From contig NC_134656.1 in NCBI RefSeq assembly GCF_030463565.1, positions 3,830,501-3,894,500 of the forward strand: a DNA stretch of 64,000 nt. The letters are read 5' to 3'. Every line of letters starts with the position of its first letter. Position 1 is the first letter of the stretch. Below are positions 1 to 12,665 of this stretch, piece by piece. Source of the stretch: Pelecanus crispus. Taxonomy: Eukaryota; Chordata; Aves; Pelecaniformes; Pelecanidae. The notes under the pieces are model-generated. The model saw nothing but the letters and a program-made list of their open reading frames with translations, was not told the origin of the DNA and did no database searches. The position numbers were made by a program, and so were the translations under genes.

Positions 1-3000
1 AGATCATTTCAATTCATCCCAAACTTAAAAAAAGGTCTTGTGCAGAAGTGAGGTTGGCTTGGTCTTCCCAATGTTCCTCGTGTCTTTCAACCATCCATCC
101 CTTGGTAAAATCAAGGACTGGAAGACCAGGAACACAGACTGAGCACTCCAGTCTTCCTCTCCACTACACAAATTTTCTTATCAATGAGCCCTAATCATCC
201 ATAAAGTCATACACCACCATCACCTGGGAGATTTGAAACTAAACTGAACAAAGAACCAGCCTTTATCACAGCTCAGTAATTTGGTGAGCCCAGGTGCCTT
301 GATCTCTGCAAATGACTGCCACAGCTTCGAAGATAATTTGACCCATCACTGCAAGGATGTGGCGCTCAGGACGGGTGCTTGCCTTCCAAAACTACTCGTC
401 CTGGCTCCAAATTCAATAAGTCCTTTCGAACATGTGAAAAGTTTGAGCTGGGTGGTGCCAGCTGACTTTGGTGGCACATACCTTGGTACCTTGCTGAATC
501 GTGCCCCACTTGGCAGGGCTTTATTTAGAAAATGCCTTATGCTTGCTAAGCTTGGGATGAAAAAACTTTTTTTTTTTTTTTTTGTTTAAAATGGTTTGTT
601 TGCTTGTAAACTCACAGTATGGCTGAGATAACACATTTGCGTTGTTAGGTACAAAGATAATGGAGGATTAAAATGCTGACAAGTGTGTAGAGAGGAAAAT
701 GATTTGGTTACCTCTTAGCGATGCAGCAGCAGCTGGAGCGAGCCCCGCATCTGTGGCTGCTTCCAGGCAATTACTGCTTCGCTCCCAGCACTTCTGACAA
801 ATGCTTCTGCTCTCCCGCTTTGAATTGTCAAATGCAAAAGTTGCCATGAGAAGCAGTTTCCCTCCTTTTGCCTTTCTTTTAGCTTTTCTGTGATCAGTCT
901 GGAGTATTTCCACAGGGAAAAATCCTAGTATTCTTGTGGTGTGGAATTCCCCCATTGTCCGGGCAGGAGAGCGAGACAAGTCTTGGCACTCTTGGTGCAT
1001 TTGTGCACTTTACAATTTTTCTCATAAAATACCCCAAATGCCCTTAACAATATCTTTAATTCAAGGGTTTCACACGCTTGGGGTCAGGTCTGGTCTAGCG
1101 TGGTTTTACCGGTATTCCCCCTGGCTGTGCCAAGAGCCCATTATGCAGAGTGAATGAGCTCCCCTTTGGGCCAACCATCGCCTTCCTTCTGCCACCTCCA
1201 ACTCTTGTAAAAACAAACACGGGTTCCCTAAGTGCAATTAGCATCTGAAGAATGCTGAGAGAGAGAGATTAATCATTCATAAACTAAACAAATACTGTTC
1301 TGATCCCATTAGCCAACAGACAGCGTCTCCTGTTAATTTACTTCTGTTTGAGGTGTATCTATTAACCCCTTTTAATCTGCTATTATTCTAGTTAAACTCT
1401 TAGCTGGGCTTGGTTATCAGAGGAAGGTACCCTTCTGACATGAGATCAAATAAAGAGTATGGAAAACTTGTCAGGAATGAATAGCCTTGCATTCATAATT
1501 GAGTTATAACCTAATTAAAAAAATGAGGTATGCTTCTGAGGAGGGCCCCGCCAGCACTGCTTCTCCCGAGCATCCTCTTCCCTCTGCCGAGGTCTCTCTG
1601 CTGAATTTTGTCAGCCTAAACTCAACCAGACAGGTGTCATCATCGTCTGCCTTAATGTGCTCACCCCCTGACACGCGCAGCTTTTCTCTGTGTCTTCCTT
1701 TGTACCTACGACAGAGTCGAAAATCTAATTTTTTTAAAAATGTCAGAGAGGCACATAAAGTTAATATACTTACCAGTTTGCAGTCCTCCACTTAAAGTCA
1801 ATTACTGGTGGTGGATATGTATGCCCCAGCAGCGTGGCTGCCTGCTGTGGGACGAGCTCGCCTTGCCTCCTCATTTAGGGAGCATGCTGTCTAGGGAAAA
1901 TTTAATATTTTAGACCAGTGGTAGTGGTGTATTAGATCTCCAGGTTTCTGAGGTCATCTTCAGTGAGTAGCTCGTTTCTGTCCACATCCATGAGCAGGAG
2001 GCAGCTGGGAGGAGAAGTGTGTGCCCTGAAATTGCTGCCAGCATCCAGCGTCATGCCAGCTGGTTGTAGCACTGATGCCGGGTCAGATGGAGCAGCCAGG
2101 CTGAGCAGGGTAGGAGAAGATGCTCTCCTGCCTTGGGGTCACTGTTCTGTATTTAATGCCATAAGTGAATGCCAACGGAGCAAGGGTCCCTGCCTGGGAG
2201 CAGGCAGCGTCCGGGTGCTGAGAGCACCCTGGGGGTGCTGGCTTTGCTCCAGAGTTTGCACCAGTTATTCAGCCCGAAATTGAGAGGCGAGAGGAAAAGG
2301 CTGTCTCCTGTGTCACTGCAGGCATTATTCACCCAGCACCCAAATTTTCAACTTTTGGGTATGTAGCTACTGCCAAAGCAGAGCCTGCTTTGCCTCTGTT
2401 GACAGCCCCCAAGGGGCTTGGTGCTGGGGCGAGCCCCCTGGGAGAGGGCAGCCCTGCACCCGCAGAGGCAGGAGACCTGCTGCGGAAATAATATTTTGAC
2501 AAAATTGCTCGCTTCCTATCTTAAAAACCAGAACAGCTCAAATGGGTTTCGTTTTCCTCCAGTTCAGACAAGAATTTTAAGAAAAGTTTGCAATTTAAGC
2601 CTGAAAACCTTGGTGCCAATCATACCCATTTTCATCCCAGTGTTTCCACACCAGGGATCATTTCCATGATGGCTCCATGCAATAGCCCAAATAAAGGAAA
2701 AGGAGGAAAGTCTCACCTGAGCTGCCCTGGTCCCAATTAGCAATAGGTAAATAAATCTTATTTTCTCGTTCTTGCTTCTTGGGCTGTGATGGCTGATGAG
2801 ACTTGTGAGACGTGAGCCCTCCCTTCTTGCTTCAGTGCATAAATACTGCATCTTTGGGGATTTGCTTTGGTTAATTTAGGAGCTGCTTGAATTTTGCTTA
2901 AAGGCGCCTGCGTGTTGCTATCCCTTGGAGTCGCCCAATGTATTTGTCATAGCTGAACCTGCAGTTCATTAGAGGTACAGAGTCAGCTAATTATTCCCAG

Positions 3001-6000
3001 AAAATGTAGTATAATTTTATGAATTATGCATAAAATATTAACTAATTGTGAAGTTCCCAGATACATACATAGACTGCAGGGCAAACGCTTCCCCACTTGA
3101 GGGCTATATACAAACATGAAACAAATAATACATGTATTTAATCCAGTGTTTCAGGCAGGGTGGCTGCACACTGAGGACACGAGCATCCGGGGGAGAGGGT
3201 CATGGAGATGTGGGGTCCCCTCCCAGTGCTCAGCCTGTGGAGGTTGGCTGCCAGGCACGGCACTGCCCCAGGCTGTGGTTTGCAATGAAGACCCAGTTGA
3301 TGGAGCCTTGATCTCTAAGCCAAGCTAGTTTGAGAATGTCCATGTTGAGTTTCGTGGATAATGGCCAAAACACTGCCTTTTTTCCAGCAGAGAGGTTGCA
3401 GAGCAGCCCTCCCCACCAGATCCATAGGTAGGTACATCCTTCTCCCAGCCCAGGCGTGGAGCCAGGAGGAGGGCACAGGAAGGACAAAGTCCAAAGTCTT
3501 AGCCCCCAGCCCCTGCAAACCCCCCCCGGGGAGGTGCTGGGGAAGCCCTCCCCTCCCAGAGACACAGCAGTGACGGCACCCCAGGACTTGATCCATGGAC
3601 ATTCACTTCAAAGATGCAGATCAGCAGCAGCAGTCCTCCTCCTCTGACAGATATTCATTTCAGAGTTCACCAGCGTGCTTTGGAGACATAAAAATCAATA
3701 GAACAGAGGGAACAATAAAGTTTCATTGTTCAGTAATGAGGTAGATGGCATCTATCACAAACTCCCAAAGTGCTGCTCACTGCAGGATTCTTCTCCACTG
3801 TCTCCTCCCGGCTGGAGATAAAGAGCCTCCGGTACTGGAGCTGGACCTCAGCTAAATAAGAGATGGGCTTAGCTGGGAGAAATCTGGATTCTGGAAGATG
3901 AGTGTCCCTCTATGGCCAGACTTCATTGCTTCTTCCTCGTGTGTGCGATATAGTAGCAGCATCCCAGGTTGAAAGTACAACTCAAGCTCTTGAGATGGTT
4001 GCTGAGTCCCAGATCTGGACCTCCAAAGGCTCCAGGAGTTCATGCAATCATTTATTCTATTCACACCACGAGGATGTCCCCATGGCATTGCAGCGGGCTG
4101 CACAGCAGCACAGCAGTCAGCCTCTGCGCACGCCTGGTGTGGCTCTCTGGAGAGAAGGGAGGACACCAGAGGAGCCACCTCAAACCCTTCAGCTCCAAGG
4201 TTGCTAATGCAAGTTATTAATTTTTTAAAAAATTTGGAGAAACAAGAGATGAGAGAAAGGGGTGATGTTTGAGGAGCGTTTATAGAGGGATGGGTGGAGA
4301 TGGGGAGGGAGGAAAGCCTGAGACAGGGCAGCAGCGGAGCCAGACCAGCTGCCTGCAAAGGGATAGTGCAGGAAATGCAGAGATCGTGAAGAGACCCGGG
4401 ACTGCCAGCAGGAACCGAGTTTGTCCTGAGGCGCAAAACCCTGGATGCCGATACAGAGGACTCCACTCCGCAGTATTTGGGGACCCACAGCATGCCTGTG
4501 TGGTGTTTCAGAGTACAGCGGTGGGCTCAGAACAGCAATGCAGGCTTGGGCTCTCAGCTCCAACCCCTGTGGGTCCCCAGCTGCCCTCCCATTGTCACCA
4601 GCGGCATCACCCAGAAAAGCATTTCTTCCCTACACCCACAGCAGCTTTGAAAAAAACAAGTTGTGCTTCATTTAGTATTATTTTAACATAACTTTAAATC
4701 ACCTGCTTTTTTTTCTTTTTTTTTTTTTTTCCCTACTTTTTCTGCGAAGAAGGGGAAACGAGCTGCTGGCTGTGTGGAATCATTTATGCTTTATCCAGAA
4801 AAACCTTTAAAACCTGAGACAAGGCACATGCTGCAGCGTCCGGGGAACACAGACTTGTCTCTTCCTGGTGCCCAACTCCCTTGTACTGTCACATTAGCAG
4901 GAAGAAATATGCAGTCACCCTTGCTGCATATTCTGGCAGGGTTATTGTCAACTTATTATTTTCTGACTCAAAGCCAAAAATGAAGGGCATTTGCATCTTG
5001 CAATTTTGCTGTTTGCTTGTCTTGCTTATGTTGCTCGAAATGACCTACAAGGAGTCAACAGCAGGCAGCTAGGACAAAACGGGAGTGGAAAAGAGATGAA
5101 GCTGGAAAGTTCACATCTTACCCTAAAACATCCCACAATATTTAGTTAGTGGGAAGGGAGTAATTAAAAAACACATGGATGTTTCATCTATAGATTTATT
5201 CCAAATTTGCAGGGGTTTGTGTCATAAAAGAGCACAAATGGGATTTGGATTTCTCCCTGGAAAAAAGAAAAAAAAATCTACAATTAAAATAAATATAGCA
5301 ACCAGATGCTAGACCTGTACATGGAGATGACTTTCATTAACATCCATGCAGTCAATGCAGAGAAGGGAAGCACCTTGCTCGCCTTTCCTTTGTTTTATCT
5401 TACACCCTATCTTAACAACATCATTTTGCATCTTAAAGTCTGAGGATGCTTTACTGGAGGGCAGCAGAATTTACATAGATGTGATAATGAAACTGCACAA
5501 ATATAATTTACTATAAGTGGCACTGAATTATATAACAAAGAAAAGGTGAGGATCTTTGTGAAATACTGCCTTTCACCAAAAAAAAAAAAAAAGTCCTGAG
5601 AATAATATCTTCTTAAAGACAGTTTTGCATAATTGCTCTGTACAACTGACAGGGCTGGAATATACTTTTTCTTTCAGGTGTCAAAGACTCAGCACTGACT
5701 GAAAGAGTGGTGCACTCTGCAGTCTTTGGTGCAATGCCTGGTGCATTACGCTCACGTTGCGAGACACCTCCTCTGTGCTTACGAAATGGTTAATTTTCAA
5801 AGATAAGAAGAGTTGCTGTACAGCAATCAAATGGAAGCTAATGCACACCTAAGACTGCAGGCAGCAGCTCTCCGAGCTGCTGGCATTGCATGAAGAGTGA
5901 AAAAAAGAAATTAAAGAAACCTGAATGTTAGCTATATGAAGAAAAAAATCTCCATCCACACACCTCTCTGCTCTGGTGACAGTAAAACTTTAAAAACATG

Positions 6001-8551
6001 TCTGTGTTGGGCCACTCTCTTCCAGCCTGATCATAGTCACCGGAGCACCTACAAAAGAAAGAGGGAAAAAAGCACTGGCTTTGCAAGAGGGGAGTTCCAT
6101 CTCGCCTGCTTCCTTCACGGGAATAATCTTATCAAAGTCCCTGGAGTTATTTTCCTGCAAGCAGACGGTGGGACTTGATGGAGGAAGAGAGCAATAGGGA
6201 CAGGCAGTCTGCAAATAATGTGGATGCAGGACGTATCAAGACCCAGCCCTGTTTCACTGCACAATTTGGATGCAATGAGCCACCGATACAGATGCAGAAC
6301 ACCTGTAACTTCATTTACTTCATTGGCTTTAGATGCTCTGGTGAAAGCAAAAGCAGCATCCAAGTGTTGCAAACACCCAAACCCCCTGTTACCAGCAACT
6401 CTCTCCTTGAAATGTCTTATCTCATCAAAGATTAATTTCCAAGTCACTACGGCTGTCCCCTCATGCCACGACCCTATCACCAAAGGTGGTGATATCTTGG
6501 TGACCTATGTCTCAAGGTCGCGGTTTTATGAACTTGGCAAATGTGTTTCTTATTCCTCTTCTTCTAAACACACTTCTAGGTGAAACCCCTGGAAGAAAGC
6601 TTTACACCGCAGCAGTCTTTTGGGCTTAATCTAAGGATTTTTCAGGTTGGATCACTTTTCTCAGAGTATAGTGTCCTTGCTGGGTGGCATCTTACTGGGT
6701 CGCATCATTTCAAGGCAGGTCCCATCCTCTGCTCCAGGTACAACTGGGAGCAGTACAGAATGAGAGGTTGCTAAACAAGGCTCTCACATGTAGTTGTCAT
6801 CAGGCAAAATAAAATAAAAGAGAAATGTTCCTATAGTTAGTAATTACTGAGCCCAACATTCAGATAGCTGCTTGGGCAGACCCCTCCGGCCAACGTGGAG
6901 GCTCCATAAGAGACACAGACAAAGTGCTCTTAGTTCCCTTCTTCTGCGAATGACTGTCTGTATCCTCCACTTTGTGATTATTTATTTCTGAGGTGAGTAA
7001 TTACCAGCTGTAGAGAGAAAGCTGCTGCAATATGAAGCTCAGCGAAGCTCCGATGGACGGGAGGGATGCCTTTCACTGACTGCATGCATGAACGTACCCC
7101 GCCAATGTCAACCAATGCCACTTGCAGCTAAAATGGTTCTTCTAAAGACAGGGGAGCCCCAAAAGGGGACAAAAGTGAGGGAGCACAGTGTGTTTCTCTC
7201 TTTTAGAGTCAATGAGAAGCTAAAACAACTGCTCCACTGGTGCTGAAGCATCCCAAAGGACTTTCCCTGCCCCTTGAGTGGAGCAGGAAGGCTGAAGCTG
7301 GTTTGCACTTGGTGTATGCAGCCACAGCCACCCTCAAGGGGTGTCCCACCCCCCGGCCGGTGACAGCGTGGTCACACACGGGTCATTTTAAAACACAGCA
7401 TCTGCAAGTGCCCCTTCCAAAAATAGTGAGGCAGAGGAACAGTGCAAGGTGCCTTATCCGCTGACAGTTCGGCACGGGAAAGAAGTCTCTGGGTGGCTCC
7501 TTGGGGAAGAGGGACCGGGAGCGGCTTTGCAGGCAGCCCCCAGACACCCATCACTGACTCAGCAACTTCAGGCAGCAGAAAAAAATGATTCCAGGAGGTT
7601 AAATTGATTGCCAAGGAGGTCCTACAAACTTGACAGCCTCCGAGCAGCTCAACTTCATTTAAGTCATTTCAAGGCAATTCCAGGAGGGCAAAGAGGAGAG
7701 CGGCACGGGGGAGCCACCGACTGCCAGTCTGCTCTTAAAGAGCACAGTCACATTTTCCCAGGTTGTTTTCTTTTCTACTTCTTCAAGGGATAAAATTTCT
7801 TGCAGATAAAAACCTCTTTTTTTTTTTTTTTTTTTTTCCTTTTTAATGCATGGGTGGATGTAGAGTGGGGCAGGAGCTGGCGAAGCAGGAGCATGACGGG
7901 CTGACTGTGTTTCAGGAGGCTACAGCAGAGCCCCACACATGCTACCACGAGCACTACAATTAACTATTGCACTGTTGGATACCAAACAAAGTACCTGAGT
8001 GGCTGCTCTGAGGCACTTGGGCTGCGGAGGAAACAGATGATGTACTATTTGCCAGATATTTTCATAAGTAGGAGATAAGAGAGGCTGGAGGAGAGCGAAT
8101 CAATGCCTTTTTTAGATCTATGGTGCTTCAGGCATCTGTCAATGCTGGAGAGTAAATATTTACTTTCCAACATAAAGTCCATATAATCACTTTTCTATCA
8201 GTCACTTACTGCTTCTGAGTGTTTCTTACTACAGTGTTGATATTTGCATTAGCTACTTATATTGGCTATAAGATTCATACAGTTGTCAACTGCATTTAGA
8301 CTTCAGCTGAAAATCCCTGGGTCCTGTACCGCAGCTGCTGCAATTGCTAATGGCAATTGAAAAGAGAAAGCTGAGATATTTCCCACAGCAAATAGCAGAC
8401 AGAGATAAAGACGGAGCTACGGCATGAAGGTTATAATAATAGGCTCTCTCGTGCTCATTAAATTAGGGGTCCCATGGGATCCACAGTGTGCAGATGTGGG
8501 CAAGAGACAGAAAGCTAGACATAGAGAGGAAAACTTAAATTTGGGGAAAGG
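1..8551. other. Gene-free upstream sequence, part 1
   Basis: No exon, RNA gene or intact mobile element is recognisable on either strand. Open frames are short; the longest, about 213 codons at 3852-4493 on the minus strand, resembles nothing I know. Homopolymer runs occur at 567-583 (T17), 4707-4730 (T broken by one C), about 5578-5593 (A) and 7817-7837 (T21). Two AT-rich, CpG-poor blocks, about 1200-1500 and 2860-3110, are dense in ATTA/TAAT cores and look like distal regulatory DNA, but conservation cannot be judged from one sequence. Confidence 0.6.
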
Positions 8552-8668
8552 AAGTGTTATTAAGCCCATTTTATTGATAGGGGAACTGAGGCACAGAAGT
8601 AGAAAGTGACCTTGCTTAAGGTCAGATGCAGAATTTCCTCAGAGGGTGAGGAACTGAACCCAGATCTA
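8552..8668 (-). mobile_element. Ancient MIR-type (core) SINE fragment
   Basis: Read on the minus strand, this stretch follows the MIR consensus. On the plus strand one sees, in order, a CCCATTTTA block, GGAACTGAGGCACAGA, an AAGTGACCTTGCTTAAGGTC block (consensus AAGTAACTTGCCCAAGGTC), and finally GAACTGAACCCAGATCT in place of the tRNA-derived B-box region GATTCGAACCCAGG. Order and spacing match the family over about 115 bp, with gaps and roughly a quarter of positions changed. The element is old and inactive. MIR-type SINEs were active in early amniotes, which fits a decayed copy in a bird. The consensus is recalled from memory, so the exact subfamily is not assigned. Confidence 0.75.
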
Positions 8669-9644
8669 GAAACTGGGGGCTCAGTAAAATGCCACAGGGC
8701 CATTTCTGCTCCTTGCACACTCAAAACGGGCAGGAAACCACTCATGCAAATGCGTTCAGGTAGACGGAGTGAAGAAGTAACATTGTGTGACCTGAGCTCA
8801 AAGGGCCAGGGCTCATTGACCCAGGGCTCAACACAACTCTGGTGTGGGTGGGGATGCGGCAGCCACAGCCTGCATCGGGCACGGCTGGGAGCAGACACTG
8901 CTTCAGCCACGTGTACCTGCTCAAAGATACCAAAGGAGTCAAATTAAAAGCTTCAGAAAGGACCCCAAATATCATGCAAAAAGCCTTGAACAGCAACTAC
9001 CATCTCAACCATCAGAAATGACTCTCAAGTCTTTGCAAGTGGAAGGATGCCCAAGGACCGGTGGGGCAGCCGGAGCGGTGTGGTGGCACGGGTGCCCAGC
9101 TAGGCACCCCGTCCATGTGACATCGACTTTGTACTCCTGCAGGGTTCATTCCCAGCGTTTGGAATACACCAAGTGAACCGCAGGGTCTGGTGTTTTGTTC
9201 AGGACACAGCGTTGCTCCAAGAGAGCGACATTTGTGCCAGCCGTGTAAGTCTCTGGTGCAAGATGCACGAGGCCCCTGTGCCTGAAGGCTTTTCTCCTCT
9301 TTTTTTCACCGTGCAGAGGGGAGGTGGAGGATTGTGCTGAAGGGTGGGTGCTGGTGGGGAAGCCTCGGCACGGCTCAGCCTTGCCCACTGCTGCCCTGCC
9401 AGGCTCAGCACCCAGGGAGCTCCCTCAGCATCACCCAAACAGCGGGGCTGGGGACCTCGGAGAGATGAACCCTGCCCATGCTAATGGGCAAGATTAATTC
9501 TCAAACTCATGAAAAAAAAACCAAAAAACACAGCCAAACAAACAAACATGGTTTATGGCTTAAGGAGGCCCCAACAATAAGCTTTGCCGGGACATTAATC
9601 TCAGCTCGCATCTTTCCTGGCCGTGCTCCTGTGTACGAAATGCT

Positions 9645-9722
9645 GTGGGCCAGATTCTGGCAGAGTTATTCCTGCTCGCCCCCACCTTGCTTTACAAGCA
9701 CTAATTCAAATTGATGGAGCTC
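9645..9722. mobile_element. Decayed palindromic MITE-like repeat, copy A
   Basis: It begins GTGGGCCAGATTCTGGCA, continues AGTTATTCCTG, and further on reads ATTGATGGAGCTC. This resembles a family of short palindromic interspersed repeats in reptile genomes, whose arms start GGGCCAGATTCTG and meet at a centre like ATTGACTTCAATGG. Only the left arm and part of the centre can be followed. The family resemblance is from memory, so confidence is moderate to low. Confidence 0.4.
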
Positions 9723-10286
9723 TTGGTACAAAAAGCTGCTTCTCAGTGTGCGGGTGGCAGGACGTAGCCAGCGGATCAGCATTTCGTGCCTGCCCGCTGC
9801 TTTCCCCCCCTTCTCTTCCTTCTCTCCCCCCATCCTTCCCGCAGCGAGTGGTCAGCATTCTCACCGCCCCAGCGTGTTGACATGCCTGAAATATCTCTGC
9901 TTCGCTGCCTGTGCTCTTGGAAGTATTTTGCTGCTCTCTCACCTCTCCATTAGAGAGACACATTCATCTGTCAGCTTATCGGAGGAATTTCCAACAATCT
10001 GTGGCAACGCTACAAGTCTCAATCTTGCTGTAAGTACCTAAAGCCAATTAGCATACAAGATGTTTCCCTCTCACATAGTGCACCAGTGGCCTAAGGGATT
10101 TTTTTTTTTTTTCTGTACATCGTCTTTTTTTTTCTTTCTTCTTTCTTTCTTTTTTTTTTTTTTTGGCAGGACCGATGGCAAATAGAAGCACGCAGCAGCA
10201 TCCACCCGGCATAGATGGGGCATGAGAGAGGATCCATACGGATCGGCGAGGATTCTTCGTCTCCTAATTAATTCCTAATGAATTCC

Positions 10287-10500
10287 TCCGGCGCTGCTGG
10301 TCCCGCACAGCCGGGGGCAGGGGGATGCGGGGGTCGGGGGGGTCCCGCTGCCCGGCGCCGGAGCGAACGGGGGACCGGGGGGGTCCCGCTGCCCGGGGCC
10401 GGAGCTGCCATTTCCCACGAGTGCCCTCTCCTGGAAAAGACCTCCTCTCCACGCGTGCCCCCCCCCGCTGCCGCTCGCCGGCCGAGGATATTGAACCCCT
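10287..10500. other. Isolated CpG-rich patch
   Basis: About 210 bp are strongly GC- and CpG-rich (many CCGG, GCGCCG and CCCGC words), while the flanks are ordinary and include an ATTAATTCCTAATGAATTCC stretch just upstream. No splice donor, TATA element or coding exon can be assigned. It could be an orphan CpG island, for example the promoter of an unannotated non-coding RNA, or simply a GC-rich minisatellite seed. Confidence 0.5.
10335..10405. repeat. Two-copy 41-bp tandem duplication in the CpG patch
   Basis: The segments 10335-10364 and 10376-10405 match at 29 of 30 bases, beginning C followed by seven Gs and then TCCCGCTGCCCGG. The period is 41 bp. The two runs of seven Gs, with shorter G runs nearby, make the plus strand prone to G-quadruplex formation. 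Confidence 0.8.
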
Positions 10501-12599
10501 GGGTTTAATAGCAGCGATGTTTCACGTATCATCCCCCTCCCGTTTCCTCTGGCCCGTGAGCGCACAGCTCGGTGCCAGAAATCCTCCCGCTGGTACTTTT
10601 CTCCAGCCGTACCCTTACATTTATTTTGGGGCATAATTAATCCTTTTGGCATGCCAGCTTTCTCCTGCCAACAGAGCCCAAGCACCGTTTTGGCGGAGGT
10701 GTGGGGATTTGCCGGCATCCTTGTCCGTGTGCGGTCAGCTGGGTGATGGCTGCGGGCTCTGCCGACAAACCTTGTCCTTGCTATCGCACATCCTAGCATG
10801 CTCTACGTATCCTAAAGGAAAAGGGACTCTTACCTTCTGCATTCCTGCCTCTCTTATTTGGGGTAGATCCCTGCATTTTCCAAAGGTTGGATTTAAAGAG
10901 TCAAAGCTGCCGCAGTGAAGCTGGCCCGCAGCCCTGCCAGGGTGTTTCTCATCCCCCGAGGATGTTTCGCATCCTCATCGGAAAGCGAAGCTCTGACGCC
11001 GAGCATTGCTCCTGGAGTTGGTTTCGCATGGATGAGGATTGCTCTAACCACAGATTTGTAGGGGCAGCCTGGGTCACACCTCTGCACCTCTTCCCTGCAG
11101 GAACCTCTCCCTTCCTACCTGTGCCACTGGTCAGAGCACTCCAGGCCAACGAATCCTTTAAAAAAACCCTGATTTTCTTTGAAACTGGGGCATAAGCAGC
11201 TTTCCCGTCATTCTAGCAATAGTTATTCTTACAAGCAATTAAAACACCCAGCGAACCGGTGGCTGGTCGGAAGGCATAGGTCCTTCCCACCGCGAGATCC
11301 TGGCAGATGAACCAATTAAGAAGAACTCAGGCCAATTTATTTCTTGATAGATAATGATGGGAGTTCTCACCAGGGATCTGTAATTTTCTATTGATGAAAA
11401 CCTGCCTTTTCTGATTTGCAGGGTTATCTGTCTTTCTCAACTTCAGGGCCCTTGCCAAATTCGCAGGCAGCCCTGTGAAAGTGCCGTGTCCCACAAGAGC
11501 CATGTATTTTAATATGAAGTAGTTTTCTTTGCCCTGAAACCAGGAGTGGTTCTCCATGCTGACAATCCATAAAAGACCTAATGACACATCTGAGGAACGT
11601 TAACCGGCACGGTGGCCGTTCCAGGCAGAGTACTTGTTTGGTTTTTTTGCCCCCTCCTGCTTGGGAGTCTAATTTCTGGAGAGGATCCTTGGGGGTGAGT
11701 GGGATCTTCAGAGATCTTTTAGCGTTGAATAATTAAAAATCAGGCTGAAGGCTGGCTTAGCCTTTAAATTGAAAAGCCCAATTTGCCAAGCCAAGCTTTG
11801 TTAAAGAGTTGTGGCGTGCTCTGACAGGGCCGGCAGCCTGTGACAGACTCCCTATACCCCAAAAAGTGGATTTTTCAGCAAAAACCCATTATTGCTTTCA
11901 CCAAGAGCTTGCAAAAGTGACTGCTAATTTGAAGGATTTTTTTTCCTTCTAGCTTAATTGGCTCCTCTTATAATTTAGTGCCATATAAAAGAAAACTATT
12001 TACGCCCCACTGTATTTTCATGATCTATAGTTAACATTTGTGTTTAGCTGGGAATTATGATCTAGCTTCGTTCAGTCCCTGAGAAAGTGTTGGAAATATT
12101 TAACTGCAAAAATAGTCTTTTGAGGTCAGAGCCTTTCTGCGCTGCTGGGGATGCAACTGATACAGGGAAGATCTCCACCACCACCTCCATCGCTGGTGGA
12201 GGACTGGATTTGCACGTGGAGGTCTGATCCTGGTCACCCCACACACAGCCAAGGAGGTTTCTGGGCACATATTTCCTCCCAAATCATCTCTCATGGCTGC
12301 AAAAAGGGTTTGCCATCAAAATTATTTCCCACCAGCAGCCAAAAGCAAACAGGTCAGTAGCGGTCAGGGTGCCGAAGCGCCGGCTGTCCCAGCTGAGAAC
12401 CGAGGAGGTCGTCTCACGTGTGATCAGCATCCCAGAGCTCTCAGCATTTTGCAGCCAACACCAAGATAAAAGGGTTTTGCATCAATCCCCCAAGATCTTC
12501 CCTCGCTGCCTCTGAACTGGACTTAAAATCTGTTTGTTCAGGGGCTTGTGAGTCCTCCAGCCTTCAAGAGCCCTGTTATGCATTGAAGATCTTCTTTTA

Positions 12600-12665
12600 T
12601 TTTCCTTTTTTTTCCCTTCTTTTTTTTTTCTCCCCTTCTTTCTTTTTACCTTTTTTTTTTTTTTT
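12600..12665 (+). repeat. Polypyrimidine tract
   Basis: From 12600 to 12647 every base is C or T. After a single A and two Cs, a T15 run follows to 12665. It is low-complexity sequence with no gene nearby. Confidence 0.9.

Noticed and set aside
3852-4493. 213-codon minus-strand frame
   Set aside because: No recognisable domain, random-looking composition, and competing frames on the other strand.
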